Origin: Breoghania sp037026715
GTDB taxonomy: Bacteria; Pseudomonadota; Alphaproteobacteria; Rhizobiales; Stappiaceae
NCBI RefSeq assembly: GCF_037026715.1
Contig: NZ_JBANCG010000003.1
Location: forward strand, 546,556 to 610,555
DNA: 64,000 nucleotides
Reading direction: 5' to 3'
The notes under the pieces were generated by a model. That model was not told where the DNA came from. It saw only the letters and a program-made list of their open reading frames with translations, and made no database searches. Positions 1 through 10,734 of this stretch are shown here, piece after piece. The position numbers and the translations under genes were made by a program. Every line of letters starts with the position of its first letter. Within the stretch, counting starts at the first letter, position 1.

Positions 1-333
1 CACGGCGCCGACGATCTCGGCACCTTGGTCGATGGTGGACTTGTAGGTGTTATGCAGCGGGAACCAGCCGTTGACCCAGAGGTCCATGTCGCCCTGGGCG
101 ACGGACTGGTAGAAGGCAGGCGCGTCGAGTGTCGTCGGGCCCTGAACCTTGTAGCCGAGCTTCTGGAGGAGCTGGCTGTAGATCTCGGAATGGAACCAGC
201 CGGTATCCCAGGTGGCCTGTGCCATTTTCACGGTGACACCTTCGCCGGGCTGCTCCTGGGCCGAACCGGCCATCGGCGAGAGCGCGACGGCGAATACGGC
301 TGCGGCTGTCAGGGAACGCAATAGATGAGGCAT
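1..333 (-). CDS. proX: Glycine betaine/proline ABC transporter substrate-binding protein, 5' part only
   Basis: This is the periplasmic binding component of a compatible-solute importer; the window edge cuts it after 111 codons. The visible protein opens with a Sec signal peptide (MPHLLRSLTAAAVFAVALSP, cleavage probably after GSAQ). It continues into the OpuAC-type fold with MAQATWDTGWFHSEIYSQLL and a LWVNGWFP segment typical of betaine-binding proteins, where tryptophans cage the quaternary amine. It is the last gene of a proV-proW-proX set and follows proW by 103 bp that hold a strong hairpin. Family assignment is firm; the exact ligand (glycine betaine, proline betaine or choline) is not decided by the visible part. 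Confidence 0.88.
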   Translation of the reverse strand, partial: MPHLLRSLTAAAVFAVALSPMAGSAQEQPGEGVTVKMAQATWDTGWFHSEIYSQLLQKLGYKVQGPTTLDAPAFYQSVAQGDMDLWVNGWFPLHNTYKSTIDQGAEIVGAV

Positions 334-399
334 ATGTCTCTCCGTCTTTGGAACGATGTGAGAGGCCGGTTACCCTGGCAGGCCGGCCTCCTTTGCGAA

Positions 400-421
400 G
401 CCGGGCCGCGTGCGGCCCGGC
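400..421 (-). repeat. Intercistronic hairpin between proW and proX
   Basis: A perfect inverted repeat, GCCGGGCC-N6-GGCCCGGC, lies between the proW stop and the proX start. It has no T-tract, so it looks more like an mRNA-stability or partial-attenuation stem than a full terminator. Confidence 0.6.
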
Positions 422-436
422 ACGACAGACGGCCGG

Positions 437-1369
437 TCAGGCCGCCTTGTTCGTGGCGGCCGTTTCGGCTTTCGCCGTGTCCTGGCCGCGGAAGAAGGTC
501 AGCAGAGCCTCGCGCAGGGACATGCCCGTGCGCGGTTCCGCCAGCCCTTGCGTGAGCCGATCGAGGACGATCGCCAGAATGACGATGCCGACGCCGCCGG
601 CCGTCGCGCCGCCGACGTCCAGCCGTCCAAGGCCGGTATTGACGACAAGGCCAAGCCCGCCCGCGCCGATGAGCGCAGCGATGACGACCATGGAAAGCGC
701 CAGCATCAGGGTCTGGTTCAGACCCGCCATGATGGTGCGCATGGCCAGCGGGATCTGCACTTCCCACAGCATCTGCCATGGCGTGGAGCCGAAGGCTTCG
801 GCCGCCTCGATCAGGTCGCCGCGCACATTGCGGATGCCGAGGTTGGTCATGCGGATGATCGGCGGCAGAGCGAAGATGATCGTTGCGATGATGCCCGGCG
901 CCATGCCGACACCGAACAGCATTACGATCGGCACCAGGTAAACGAAGCTCGGCACCGTCTGCATGATGTCGAGGATCGGCCGGATGACCTTCCATGCAAT
1001 GTCGTTGCGGGCGACGAGAATGCCCGTCGGCACGCCGATGATCGTGCAGAACAGCACCGACGTAATGATCATCGACAGCGTGGTCATGGTTTCCGGCCAC
1101 AGTTCGATGAAGTCGATGAAGACGAAGCCGACGATGGTCAGGATCGCCATGCCGCGACCGACAATGCGCCACGACATGAGTGCGAAGACCAGGGTCGTCA
1201 CCAGCATGGGCACCCAGGCGAAGAACGCGTCGAGGGCATTCAGCACCTCGTTGACCGGCACCTGAAGCGCGCGGAAGAACGGGCGGAAGTTGGGGACGAG
1301 AAAACCGCGGACGAAGGTGTTCACCCAGTCGTCGAACGGAATGACAAGCAGGTCATGCGGAGCGATCAT
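437..1369 (-). CDS. proW: Glycine betaine/proline ABC transporter permease
   Basis: This is the inner-membrane permease of the betaine importer, 310 residues. It has several hydrophobic segments (about residues 50-70, 75-95, 95-120, 140-165, 215-245 and 250-275). The binding-protein-dependent transport EAA-type loop lies near residues 185-210 (EAAEAFGSTPWQMLWEVQIP), which docks on the ATPase. Its start codon overlaps the proV stop by 4 bp (ATGA), so translation is coupled. A C-terminal cytoplasmic tail with SLREALLTFF follows the last helix. Identification as ProW/OpuAB family is confident. Confidence 0.93.
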   Translation of the reverse strand: MIAPHDLLVIPFDDWVNTFVRGFLVPNFRPFFRALQVPVNEVLNALDAFFAWVPMLVTTLVFALMSWRIVGRGMAILTIVGFVFIDFIELWPETMTTLSMIITSVLFCTIIGVPTGILVARNDIAWKVIRPILDIMQTVPSFVYLVPIVMLFGVGMAPGIIATIIFALPPIIRMTNLGIRNVRGDLIEAAEAFGSTPWQMLWEVQIPLAMRTIMAGLNQTLMLALSMVVIAALIGAGGLGLVVNTGLGRLDVGGATAGGVGIVILAIVLDRLTQGLAEPRTGMSLREALLTFFRGQDTAKAETAATNKAA

Positions 1370-2598
1370 TGCGGCCTCCCTTCTTCTTGTTGTTCTTCGT
1401 CGTTCGCCGCGTTTTCGGAGGCTTCGGGATCCTCGTCGCCGACAAGATGCTCGAAGATGCTCTCCTGTGTGACGACGCCGACGAGCTTGCCCTCCTCGTC
1501 GGTGACGGCAACCGGCACGCCGCTCTGGGCGGGGCCATAGAGCTCGTTGAGGTAGGCATCGCCGCTGACCGATGGCGGCTCCGGTTTCATCAGCTTGGAG
1601 ACAAGCGTGCCCGGAGGCGCATCGTTGGCATCCTGACGGGTGATGTAGCCCGCCGCGGCGCCGTCCTTGACCACGTGGATGGTGTCGACGTCGTTGATGA
1701 GCATCACCTTCAGAGCGTCGGCGACGGTGGCCTTCGGCGAGATCTTGTGCGCCTCCAGGGCAATGTCGGAGGCGGTATAGACCCGGCTCCTGTCGATGTC
1801 GGCGACGAAGGCGCGCACGTAGTCGTCCGCCGGCTGCGAGACGATGTCCTGAGCAGTGCCGACCTGCACGAAGGAGCCGTCCTTCATGATGGCAATACGG
1901 TCGCCGAGCAGCAGCGCCTCGTTGAGATCGTGAGTGATGAAGATGATGGTCTTCTTCAGTTCCTTCTGAAGAACGATCAGCTCTTCCTGCATCTCGCGCC
2001 GGATCAACGGGTCGAGAGCTCCGAACGGTTCGTCCATGAGAAGGATCTGCGGGTCGGTCGCAAGGCCGCGGGCAAGTCCCACGCGCTGCTGCATGCCACC
2101 GGAAAGTTCGCTGGGCAGGCTGTCGGCATGATCCTGCAGACCCACCTTCGACAAGGCTTCGATCGCCGCCTCGCGGCGTTCCTGCTTGCCGGCACCCTTC
2201 ATCTTAAGGCCGTAGGCAACGTTCTCGCCGACGGTCTTGTGCGGGAAGAGGGCGAAATGCTGGAAGACCATCGTGATCTTTTTGCGCCGGACTTCGCGTA
2301 GGCGGGCCATGCCGCAGGACGCGACATCGTCCTTGTCGATCCAGATCTCACCTGATGTCGGCGGAATCAGGCCGTTGAGCATGCGCACCAAGGTGGACTT
2401 GCCCGAACCTGACAGGCCCATGATGACGAAGATCTCGCCTTCCTGAACCTCGAAGCTGACATCGTTTACGCCTACGACAACGCCCGTTTCCCGAAAGATT
2501 TGCTCTTTCGTTTCACCGCGTTTGAGACGTTGCAACCCCTCGCCCTTCTCATCATTGAAGAGCTTGGAGAGTTTCTTGACGATCAGTTTTGCTGTCAT
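1366..2598 (-). CDS. proV: Glycine betaine/proline ABC transporter ATP-binding protein with CBS domains
   Basis: This is the ATPase of the betaine importer, 410 residues. Walker A is GLSGSGKST (about residues 59-67), the signature is LSGGMQQR, and Walker B is ILLMDEPFGALD. The N-terminal extension (residues 1-45, with KIFRETG-like text) is usual for ProV/OpuAA. Two CBS domains fill residues about 270-395; in OpuA this module senses ionic strength or c-di-AMP and gates transport. The acidic tail (DEDPEASENAANDEEQQEE) matches the charged tails of osmosensing OpuA subunits. The start is supported by GAGAGGAT just upstream. First gene of the operon; the promoter must lie in the 544-bp gap beyond it. 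Confidence 0.94.
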   Translation of the reverse strand: MTAKLIVKKLSKLFNDEKGEGLQRLKRGETKEQIFRETGVVVGVNDVSFEVQEGEIFVIMGLSGSGKSTLVRMLNGLIPPTSGEIWIDKDDVASCGMARLREVRRKKITMVFQHFALFPHKTVGENVAYGLKMKGAGKQERREAAIEALSKVGLQDHADSLPSELSGGMQQRVGLARGLATDPQILLMDEPFGALDPLIRREMQEELIVLQKELKKTIIFITHDLNEALLLGDRIAIMKDGSFVQVGTAQDIVSQPADDYVRAFVADIDRSRVYTASDIALEAHKISPKATVADALKVMLINDVDTIHVVKDGAAAGYITRQDANDAPPGTLVSKLMKPEPPSVSGDAYLNELYGPAQSGVPVAVTDEEGKLVGVVTQESIFEHLVGDEDPEASENAANDEEQQEEGRPQ

Positions 2599-3142
2599 AT
2601 CCTCTCAGTAGCGTGCTTGGACTGAAAATGGAACCGCCAATGCTCATGCATCAGCGGCGGTTGAGTTCTTATTTGGATGTGGCTTCATGCCTAGATTCAC
2701 GTCATCGATCAACGGAATTTCCGCCGCATCTCTGAATACTGGAGCGAAAGATATCCATTTTTCGCTCCCCACATTGCCGCGCGTACGGATGGGTCTTATC
2801 GATTCCGTCCGGCATGGTAGACATGGCATGTAGGCGGAGGGGACTGACGGAAATCAATCTAACGTAGCGAAATAATTACGATCGAATTTCAGCTATATTG
2901 TCGATCGAAGTCATTTCGTCCCGATAATCTCTCTCGCAAGGCTGCACGATCCATCTGCCCCGGGCGGTCGCGAAAACCGCCCCAAGGTTCGGACGGATGT
3001 ACAATCGGTCGGCACCCCCAACCTCAGTCACACACGCATACAACGCATATCCATCGCTGGATGGAACGCGCTACCACACGGTTTGGTTCCGTATTTTTTG
3101 AAAAGGCGCGTGCGAAGGACGGGGACTGGTCGCGCGGGAGGT
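2599..3142. other. Gene-free stretch upstream of proV
   Basis: No convincing gene is present; short frames here lack family similarity and good ribosome sites. The stretch is less GC-rich than its neighbours, especially 2860-2910, and should hold the proVWX promoter. At 2879-2907 the palindromic word CGATCGA recurs as TCGATCG 15 bp later, a possible operator. The far end is the region downstream of fdsD. Confidence 0.55.
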
Positions 3143-3367
3143 TCAGGCGGCGTTTTCGGGGAAATGGATGTCTTTTGCCGCTTCGACGACAAGAGGTTTC
3201 AGACCGCTATCCTCCTGCCGGAGGATTTCCGCGAGCTGGCGCCGCATCCGGGGATCCCAGAACTTGTTGATGTGCGTGGCGACGCCGGAAGCGGCCTCGT
3301 CGGGAGACTGTGACTGGAAAAAAGTCGCGATCTGGTTTGCCTTGTAGACGAGCTTTGCAGCCGACAT
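3143..3367 (-). CDS. fdsD: Formate dehydrogenase delta subunit
   Basis: This 74-residue protein matches the small FdsD family that accompanies soluble NAD-dependent molybdenum formate dehydrogenases: N-terminal KLVYKANQIATFFQS, then INKFWDPRMRRQLAEIL. FdsD is thought to help maturation or stability of the complex; it carries no cofactor motif. It starts at ATG 3367 preceded by GAGGGAAT. It follows fdsA after 148 bp rather than after fdhD/fdsC as in the classical fdsGBACD order. That gap contains a strong hairpin. Confidence 0.9.
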   Translation of the reverse strand: MSAAKLVYKANQIATFFQSQSPDEAASGVATHINKFWDPRMRRQLAEILRQEDSGLKPLVVEAAKDIHFPENAA

Positions 3368-3467
3368 GGACGGATTCCCTCAATGATGACCGATGGACCG
3401 TTTGGCCCCGACGACGGTTCGTGTCTCACCGCAAAACCTGTCCGGGCGCGCGGTCGCGGAGGCAGCT

Positions 3468-3499
3468 TTTCCGGCCGGACGGAGCCGCCCGGCCGGAAA
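3468..3499 (-). repeat. Strong hairpin between fdsA and fdsD
   Basis: TTTCCGGCCGG and CCGGCCGGAAA form a perfect 11-bp stem around a 10-nt loop, 16 bp after the fdsA stop. No T-tract follows on the coding strand. It may attenuate fdsD or stabilise the fdsGBA message, and it sits where fdhD would be expected. Confidence 0.65.
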
Positions 3500-3515
3500 G
3501 ATCGATAGCGAAGTG

Positions 3516-6398
3516 CTATTCGGCAGCGTCGACGCTCGTCACAATCCTGCGCGCCTGGCGTGCCTGGTCTTCGTATTCGAGCTGCCATTCGGTCGGGCCG
3601 TTCGACGGTGAGATCTGCACTGCGGTGACCTTGTATTCCGGGCAACTCGTCGCCCAGTCGGAATAGTCGGTGGTGACGACGTTCGCCTGCGTAGCGGGGT
3701 GGTGGAACGTGGTGTAGACGACGCCCGGCGCCACCCGGTCGGTGATCAGCGCGCGCAGGCTGGTTTCGCCGGCGCGGCTGGCGATGCGGACCCAGTCGCC
3801 ATCCTTCACGCCGCGCACCTCCGCGTCGATCGGATTGATTTCCAGCCGGTCTTCCTCGTGCCAGACGGAATTGGCGGTGCGCCGCGTCTGGGCGCCGACA
3901 TTGTATTGCGAGAGGATGCGGCCGGTCGTCAGCAGCAGCGGGAAACGCGGGCCGGTGCGCTCGTCGGTTGCCACATATTCGGTGCGGATGAACTTGCCCT
4001 TGCCGCGCACGAACCCGCCCACATGCATGATCGGCGTGCCTTCCGGCGCCTTGTGGTTGCATGGCCACTGGATGGAACCTTTTTCATCCAGAAGCTCATA
4101 GGTCACGTTCGCAAAGCTCGGCGTGGTCTGGGCGATCTCCGCCATGATCTGGCTTGGGTCGGTGTAGGACCAGCCGGCCCCCATGGCATTCGCGATTGCC
4201 TGCGTCACCTCCCAGTCGGCATAGCCGGCCTTCGGCGCCATGACCTTGCGCACGCGGTTGATGCGGCGCTCGGCGTTGGTGAATGTACCGTCCTTTTCGA
4301 GGAAGGTGGAGCCGGGCAGGAAGACGTGGGCGTAGTTGGCGGTCTCGTTCAGGAACAGGTCATGCACGACGACGCATTCCATCGCCGCGAGCCCGGCCGC
4401 GACATGATGCGTGTCGGGATCGGACTGGAGAATGTCCTCGCCCTGGATGTAGATCCCCTTGAAGGAGCCGTCGACGGCCGCATCCAGCATGTTGTTGATG
4501 CGCAGGCCCGGCTCGTCGCTAAGAGGGACGCCCCAGATCTTCTCGAAACTGTCGCGCACGTTGTCGGTGGAAACGTGACGATAGCCCGGGAACTCGTGCG
4601 GGAAAGAGCCCATGTCGCAGGACCCTTGCACGTTGTTCTGGCCGCGCAGCGGGTTCACGCCGACGCCGGGACGGCCGAGATTCCCGGTCGCCATGGCGAG
4701 GTTCGCAATCGCCATGACGGTGGTGGAGCCCTGGCTGTGCTCCGTGACGCCGAGGCCGTAGTAGATCGCAGCATTGCCGCCGGTGGCATAAAGCCGGGCG
4801 GCGCCCCGGATCTCGTCCGGATCGACACCCGAAAGCGCTCCGACTTGTTCGGGGCTGTTCTGAGGCTGCGAAACGAATTCGGCCCAGTCCTGAAACTCGT
4901 CCCAGTCGCAGCGCTCGCGGATGAAGGCTTCGTCGTAGAGCTTTTCGGTCACGATCACATGGGCAAGCGACGTCAGCACGGCGACGTTGGTGCCGGGCCT
5001 CAGCGGCAGGTGGTGGGCCGCCTCCACGTGGGGCGTGCGCACCAGATCGATGCGGCGCGGGTCGATGACGATGAGCTTCGCACCCTGCCGGATGCGCTTC
5101 TTGAGCCGGGAGCCGAACACCGGGTGTCCATCGGTCGGGTTGGCGCCGATCACCAGGATCACGTCGGATTGCTCGACGCTATCGAAGTCCTGTGTGCCGG
5201 CCGAGGTTCCGAAGGTCTGGCCAAGGCCGTAGCCGGTGGGCGAATGGCAGACGCGGGCGCAGGTGTCGGTGTTGTTGTTGCCGAAGACGGCGCGGGCGAG
5301 TTTCTGGACGAGGAAGGTCTCCTCGTTGGTGCAGCGCGAGGACGTGATCACTCCGATGCTCTCGCGGCCGTGCTGATGCTGCAGGCGGCGGAACTCGCTC
5401 GCCACATGGGCAAGTGCCTCTTCCCAAGTGACCTCGCGCCAGGGATCGGAGGTCTTCTCGCGGATCATCGGGTTGAGGATGCGGTCGCCGTGGTTGGCGT
5501 AGCCGTAGGCGAAGCGCCCCTTGACGCAGGAATGGCCGTGATTGGCCTTGCCGTCCTTGAAAGGAACCATGCGGACCAACTCATCGCCGCGCATCTCCGC
5601 CTTGAAGGAGCAGCCGACGCCGCAATAGGCGCAGGTGGTGACGACGGAATGTTCCGGCTGGCCGATCTCGATGATCGACTTTTCCTGAAGCGTTCCCGTC
5701 GGGCAGGCCTGGACGCAGGCGCCGCACGACACGCATTCGGACCCGAGGAAGCTCTCATGCGCGCCTGGCGAAACGCGGGAGTCAAAGCCCCGGCCTTCGA
5801 TGGTCAGCGCGAAGGTGCCCTGCACCTCCTCGCAGGCGCGCACGCAACGCGAGCAGACGATGCACTTCGACGGGTCGTAGGTGAAGTACGGGTTGGTCTC
5901 GTCCTTCGCCATCCAGCGGAAATTGTCGGTGCCGTCGGAAGCTTTGGGTTTGACGTGGTTCTCCCCGTCATAGCCGTAGCGCACGTCGCGCAGGCCCACG
6001 GCGCCCGCCATGTCCTGCAACTCGCAATCGCCGTTGGCCGCACAGGTCAGGCAATCGAGCGGGTGGTCGGAGATATAGAGCTCCATCACGCCGCGGCGCA
6101 GTTTCTTCAGTCTGTCCGTTTGGGTGTGAACGACCAGACCGTCGGCCGCCGGCGTGGTGCAGGAGGACGGCGTGCCGCGCCGGCCGTCGATCTCGACAAG
6201 GCAAAGCCGGCAGGAGCCGAAGGATTTCACCAGATCAGTGGCGCAAAGCTTCGGGATCGCGATGCCGGCCTCCGCCGCCGCACGCATGATGGACGTGCCC
6301 TCGGGCACGGTGACCGCGAAGCCGTCGATCGTCAGCGTGACGGTTTTTTCGGCTTTGACGGCCGGGGTTCCGAAATCGGGTTCCTGAATGAGTTTCAT
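3516..6398 (-). CDS. fdsA: NAD-dependent formate dehydrogenase, alpha (molybdenum) subunit
   Basis: This is the 960-residue catalytic subunit that oxidises formate to CO2 at a bis-MGD molybdenum centre in the cytoplasm. Cofactor ligands in order: [2Fe-2S] Cys52/63/66/80; an N-terminal [4Fe-4S] site His112, Cys116/119/125; two ferredoxin-type clusters at Cys179-189 and Cys222-232; the FdhF-type [4Fe-4S] at Cys256/259/263/291. The molybdenum ligand is Cys384 in CARVCHSPTG, followed by the conserved His385, so this is a cysteine and not a selenocysteine enzyme. It starts 6 bp after the fdsB stop. Electrons pass through the clusters to FdsG/FdsB and NAD+. Confidence 0.97.
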   Translation of the reverse strand: MKLIQEPDFGTPAVKAEKTVTLTIDGFAVTVPEGTSIMRAAAEAGIAIPKLCATDLVKSFGSCRLCLVEIDGRRGTPSSCTTPAADGLVVHTQTDRLKKLRRGVMELYISDHPLDCLTCAANGDCELQDMAGAVGLRDVRYGYDGENHVKPKASDGTDNFRWMAKDETNPYFTYDPSKCIVCSRCVRACEEVQGTFALTIEGRGFDSRVSPGAHESFLGSECVSCGACVQACPTGTLQEKSIIEIGQPEHSVVTTCAYCGVGCSFKAEMRGDELVRMVPFKDGKANHGHSCVKGRFAYGYANHGDRILNPMIREKTSDPWREVTWEEALAHVASEFRRLQHQHGRESIGVITSSRCTNEETFLVQKLARAVFGNNNTDTCARVCHSPTGYGLGQTFGTSAGTQDFDSVEQSDVILVIGANPTDGHPVFGSRLKKRIRQGAKLIVIDPRRIDLVRTPHVEAAHHLPLRPGTNVAVLTSLAHVIVTEKLYDEAFIRERCDWDEFQDWAEFVSQPQNSPEQVGALSGVDPDEIRGAARLYATGGNAAIYYGLGVTEHSQGSTTVMAIANLAMATGNLGRPGVGVNPLRGQNNVQGSCDMGSFPHEFPGYRHVSTDNVRDSFEKIWGVPLSDEPGLRINNMLDAAVDGSFKGIYIQGEDILQSDPDTHHVAAGLAAMECVVVHDLFLNETANYAHVFLPGSTFLEKDGTFTNAERRINRVRKVMAPKAGYADWEVTQAIANAMGAGWSYTDPSQIMAEIAQTTPSFANVTYELLDEKGSIQWPCNHKAPEGTPIMHVGGFVRGKGKFIRTEYVATDERTGPRFPLLLTTGRILSQYNVGAQTRRTANSVWHEEDRLEINPIDAEVRGVKDGDWVRIASRAGETSLRALITDRVAPGVVYTTFHHPATQANVVTTDYSDWATSCPEYKVTAVQISPSNGPTEWQLEYEDQARQARRIVTSVDAAE

Positions 6399-6404
6399 GG
6401 GCTG

Positions 6405-7969
<1,565 letters not shown>

Positions 7970-7973
<4 letters not shown>

Positions 7974-8449
7974 GCGCTCACCTCCTGGATCGCGGCATCC
8001 AGGCGGTCTTCGTCGAGGCGCGCGACGAGCTTGCCGTCCACGGTTGCCGCGGGTGCGGAGGCGCAAAGCCCGAGGCAGAAGACGGGTTCGAGCGTGACCG
8101 CACCGTTGGCTGACGTCTCGTGCCAGTCGAGGCCCAGGCATTGGCGGGCATGGTCGGCGAGCTTCTCTGCGCCAAGCGACTGGCAGGCCTCGGCCCGGCA
8201 AAGCCGGATGACATGGCGGCCGGCCGGCTTCTCGCGGTAGTCGTGGTAGAAGCTCATCACGCCATGAACTTCGGCGCGGCTGAGGTTCAGTTTTTTGGCA
8301 ATGACGGGCAGCGCTTCGGCGGGCACGTAGCCATAAGCCTCCTGAACATCATGCAGGATGAGCAGGAGGGGCCCCTCCCGCTCCGCATATGCGTCGACCA
8401 TTTCCGTCACACGTATTGCGACGTCCTCGGCGGAGGGCGGGTGAGTCAT
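7970..8449 (-). CDS. fdsG: Formate dehydrogenase gamma subunit ([2Fe-2S], NuoE-like)
   Basis: This 159-residue subunit is homologous to NuoE. Helical N-terminal half, then the thioredoxin-fold [2Fe-2S] ligands in CRAEACQS and CLGLCASAP. It is the first gene of the fds operon. The start is ATG 8449 with GGGAG 8 nt upstream. An inverted repeat that could be a LysR operator lies 19-43 bp before the start. Confidence 0.95.
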
Positions 8450-8467
8450 TGAGCGTCTCCCGTGCGC

Positions 8468-8492
8468 AGCTAATGTAGAATTCTTCTTAGCT
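8468..8492 (-). promoter_or_regulatory. Candidate LysR operator upstream of fdsG
   Basis: AGCTAA-N13-TTAGCT forms an AT-rich dyad in the 104-bp gap between the LysR gene and fdsG. The size and the T...A symmetry resemble LysR-type boxes. Its position near the fdsG ribosome site could equally mean repression. No -35/-10 pair stands out. Confidence 0.35.
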
Positions 8493-8553
8493 AGTATGCG
8501 GCGCCAGCGAGCGCGGGTTCAATAAAGGTCTGCCGTTTCGCGATTGCACAATT

Positions 8554-9453
8554 CTATCGTTGCGCTGCGGGGAACTCGGAAACGGTCTTGGCCTGCTGCA
8601 GCAACGCGGCAATGACCGGCGTGTAGGGCTCCCGATAATTGGCAATGATTCCAACAGTATGTTCCGCATCCGGCGCCGTGATCGGCAGCGATCGGAGGGA
8701 GGGGAAAGAGGCGAAGGTCTCCACCAGTTTGGAGGGCATGATGCCGGACCATTTGCCGGTATGGATATGGCTGAACAGGGCAATGACCGAGTCCGACTCA
8801 AGCGTCGGTGCCGCGGTCACTCCGGCCTCCTCCAGGTGCCGGTCGACGATGCGCCGGTTCTGCATGTCTTCGGTCAAGAGGCACAATGGAAGGCTTGCTA
8901 CCTCCGACCATGTGACGCTTTCGCGGTCGGCAAAGGGGCCGCTGTCGGTGGTCACGAAGCGGTAGTGTTCCTTGTAGAGGGGCACGGTCGTCACCTTTCC
9001 CAGCGGTTCGTTGTCGAGATAGGTGATGCCGGCATCGACCTCGAGGTTGATGACGAGCGACAGGATCTCGACCGAAGAGCGAGAGAGGATGGTGAAGCGA
9101 ATGTCGGGGTGGCGTTCGCAGAAGGGCGCGGTGAGGTTCTTGACCATGGAAAGCGCGGTCGGGATGACGGCGATCCGCACATCGCCGGTAAGGCCGTGGC
9201 GCGCGGCATGCATCTCGTGCTGCATGGCGCGGGCATCGGAGACGATGCGCCGGGCCCAGTCGAGCACCCGCATGCCTTCCGGCGTCAGCCCCTGAAACCG
9301 CGAGCCGCGTCTGACGAGCTTGACGCCGAGCAGGTCCTCCAGATGCTTGATGCCGGCCGACAGAGTGGGCTGGGTGACGCGGCATTCCTCCGCCGCGTGG
9401 CCGAAATGCTTCTGCTTCGCCAGGGCGATGAACATTTCCAGCTTGTCTATCAT
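8554..9453 (-). CDS. LysR-family regulator, probable regulator of the fds operon
   Basis: This is a 299-residue LysR-type regulator: winged helix-turn-helix at residues 1-60 (AKQKHFGHAAEECRVTQPTL), linker helix, and a periplasmic-binding-like effector domain from about residue 90. It lies directly upstream of fdsGBA on the same strand, the usual place of the regulator of soluble formate dehydrogenase operons (FdsR in Cupriavidus). The start ATG 9453 (MIDKLEMF) fits the family; a longer frame adds 17 atypical residues. The effector is probably formate or a related small acid, by analogy only. Confidence 0.85.
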   Translation of the reverse strand: MIDKLEMFIALAKQKHFGHAAEECRVTQPTLSAGIKHLEDLLGVKLVRRGSRFQGLTPEGMRVLDWARRIVSDARAMQHEMHAARHGLTGDVRIAVIPTALSMVKNLTAPFCERHPDIRFTILSRSSVEILSLVINLEVDAGITYLDNEPLGKVTTVPLYKEHYRFVTTDSGPFADRESVTWSEVASLPLCLLTEDMQNRRIVDRHLEEAGVTAAPTLESDSVIALFSHIHTGKWSGIMPSKLVETFASFPSLRSLPITAPDAEHTVGIIANYREPYTPVIAALLQQAKTVSEFPAAQR

Positions 9454-9616
9454 GGCGATGAACGCTCCAGACTGGCTCAGGGCCGCGCGAAGATCGGAGC
9501 ACACCCTAGATCATATCTTTGTCGGATTGAATCGATCGGGTTGCCACGGTGTTCAGGGCGTCAGGCCCCGTAGGCGGGGGAAATGGGCCCGGGCCGTCCG
9601 CGGGTAAGATGGTGCC

Positions 9617-10429
9617 TCAGCGCCAGCCGATCGCGCGGGCGGCCTCCATGGCAAGCGGTGCAAAGCGTGCGCTGAAGGTATCCGGCGACCATTCGGCGAG
9701 GGAGCCTGCCACGTGGATGGCCGCCTGCGGCCGACCATCGGAGTTCAGGATCGCGACGCCGATGGCGATCTCTCCCGCCTGGATCTGCTCGATTGCCAGA
9801 GCATAGCCGTTCCCGCGGGCTTCATCGACCGCGGCGCGAATGGCCTGCGGGGTGACGTCCGTTTTCGGCGTATAGGGGCGGCGGTCGGAGCGCTCGATGA
9901 TGTCGTCCACCTCGTCGTCGCCCATCGCAGCCATGATCGCGCGCCCGCCGGAGGTGCAAAAGACCGGCACGCTGTGTCCCACAAGGGTGGCGTAGAAGGT
10001 CTCGCGCTTTGATTGCAGCCGGGAGGCATAGACGAGGCGCAGATCGTCCAGCAGGCTGAGGTCGACCCGTTCGCGAACGTTGCGCCGCAGTTCCAGCAGC
10101 ACGGGCGAGGCGCGTTCGACGAGCGGATTGAGGCGCAGGTGATCGAGCGCGTGGTCGAGGACGCGCAGGCCGGGCACATATCCGCGGTCGGCCGGGTCGC
10201 GCTCGATATAGCCCAGTTCCCGAAGCGTGAAGACGACGCGCTGCACCGCGCTTTTTCCCAGCCCGCAGGCCTGCGCGATCTCGGCGAGCGTCAGCGGCTT
10301 GTCGGCCTGGTGGAAGCTGGAAAGGACCCGGATGGCCCTCTCAATGGATTGAACAAAAAGGGGATCGGAAGAATTGGCGGTATCATTTGCGCGCAATCCG
10401 CGGTCCGGTTGCACATTATTGCTTCCCAC
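9617..10429 (-). CDS. IclR-family transcriptional regulator
   Basis: This 270-residue protein has an N-terminal winged helix-turn-helix (about 28-90; LTLAEIAQACGLGKSAVQRV) and the IclR effector domain (about 100-265; GHSVPVFCTSGGRAIMAAM, then AIGVAILNSDGRPQAAIHVAG). The start is GTG 10429 with GGAGG close upstream. It is divergent from the M81 peptidase/ABC/M20 operon and probably controls it. Two palindromes in the shared 305-bp gap are candidate operators. Confidence 0.9.
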   Translation of the reverse strand: MGSNNVQPDRGLRANDTANSSDPLFVQSIERAIRVLSSFHQADKPLTLAEIAQACGLGKSAVQRVVFTLRELGYIERDPADRGYVPGLRVLDHALDHLRLNPLVERASPVLLELRRNVRERVDLSLLDDLRLVYASRLQSKRETFYATLVGHSVPVFCTSGGRAIMAAMGDDEVDDIIERSDRRPYTPKTDVTPQAIRAAVDEARGNGYALAIEQIQAGEIAIGVAILNSDGRPQAAIHVAGSLAEWSPDTFSARFAPLAMEAARAIGWR

Positions 10430-10482
10430 TTCGCCTCCAAAACGGTCACTCGGTCCATTGACCCCGACGTAAAAACACCCTT

Positions 10483-10502
10483 ACCGTAATAATCAATACG
10501 GT
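10483..10502. promoter_or_regulatory. Palindrome ACCGTA-N8-TACGGT, candidate IclR operator
   Basis: This 6-bp perfect inverted repeat with an 8-bp AT-rich spacer lies 54 bp before the IclR start. IclR proteins commonly bind palindromes in the divergent promoter they share with their targets. Confidence 0.4.
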
Positions 10503-10640
10503 CGTATCGGCATGCAATACATCCTCGTGGCGCATCCGGCAACTCCGCAAGAATCCCAAATCAGGAATCCCACACCGGGGGCTTTCTCATCGATCTGTGC
10601 GTCTTTCTCCATCCCTGCCGCTCTTCTGGGCTCCTGTCTG

Positions 10641-10656
10641 CGTATCCGGGGATACG
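10641..10656. promoter_or_regulatory. Palindrome CGTATCC-GG-GGATACG
   Basis: This 7-bp perfect inverted repeat with a 2-bp spacer lies about 80 bp before the M81 gene start. The CGTATC word also occurs next to the other palindrome. It may be a second operator or a small leader hairpin. Confidence 0.4.
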
Positions 10657-10734
10657 GCATCGGGAGCATCGGTGATCCGCTACCGAACGCGGATGCCGAC
10701 GCGGTCCTCATGTCCGTGAAATTCAGGTAACACC

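Larger units (their letters stand above)
10430..10734. other. Divergent promoter region between the IclR gene and the M81 operon
   Basis: This 305-bp gene-free interval must carry promoters in both directions. It contains two short palindromes, listed separately, and no convincing small gene. I could not pick a clear -35/-10 pair. Confidence 0.6.

Noticed and set aside
2644..2829. 61-codon minus-strand frame upstream of proV
   Set aside because: No recognisable family and no good ribosome site; it falls in the likely proVWX promoter region.
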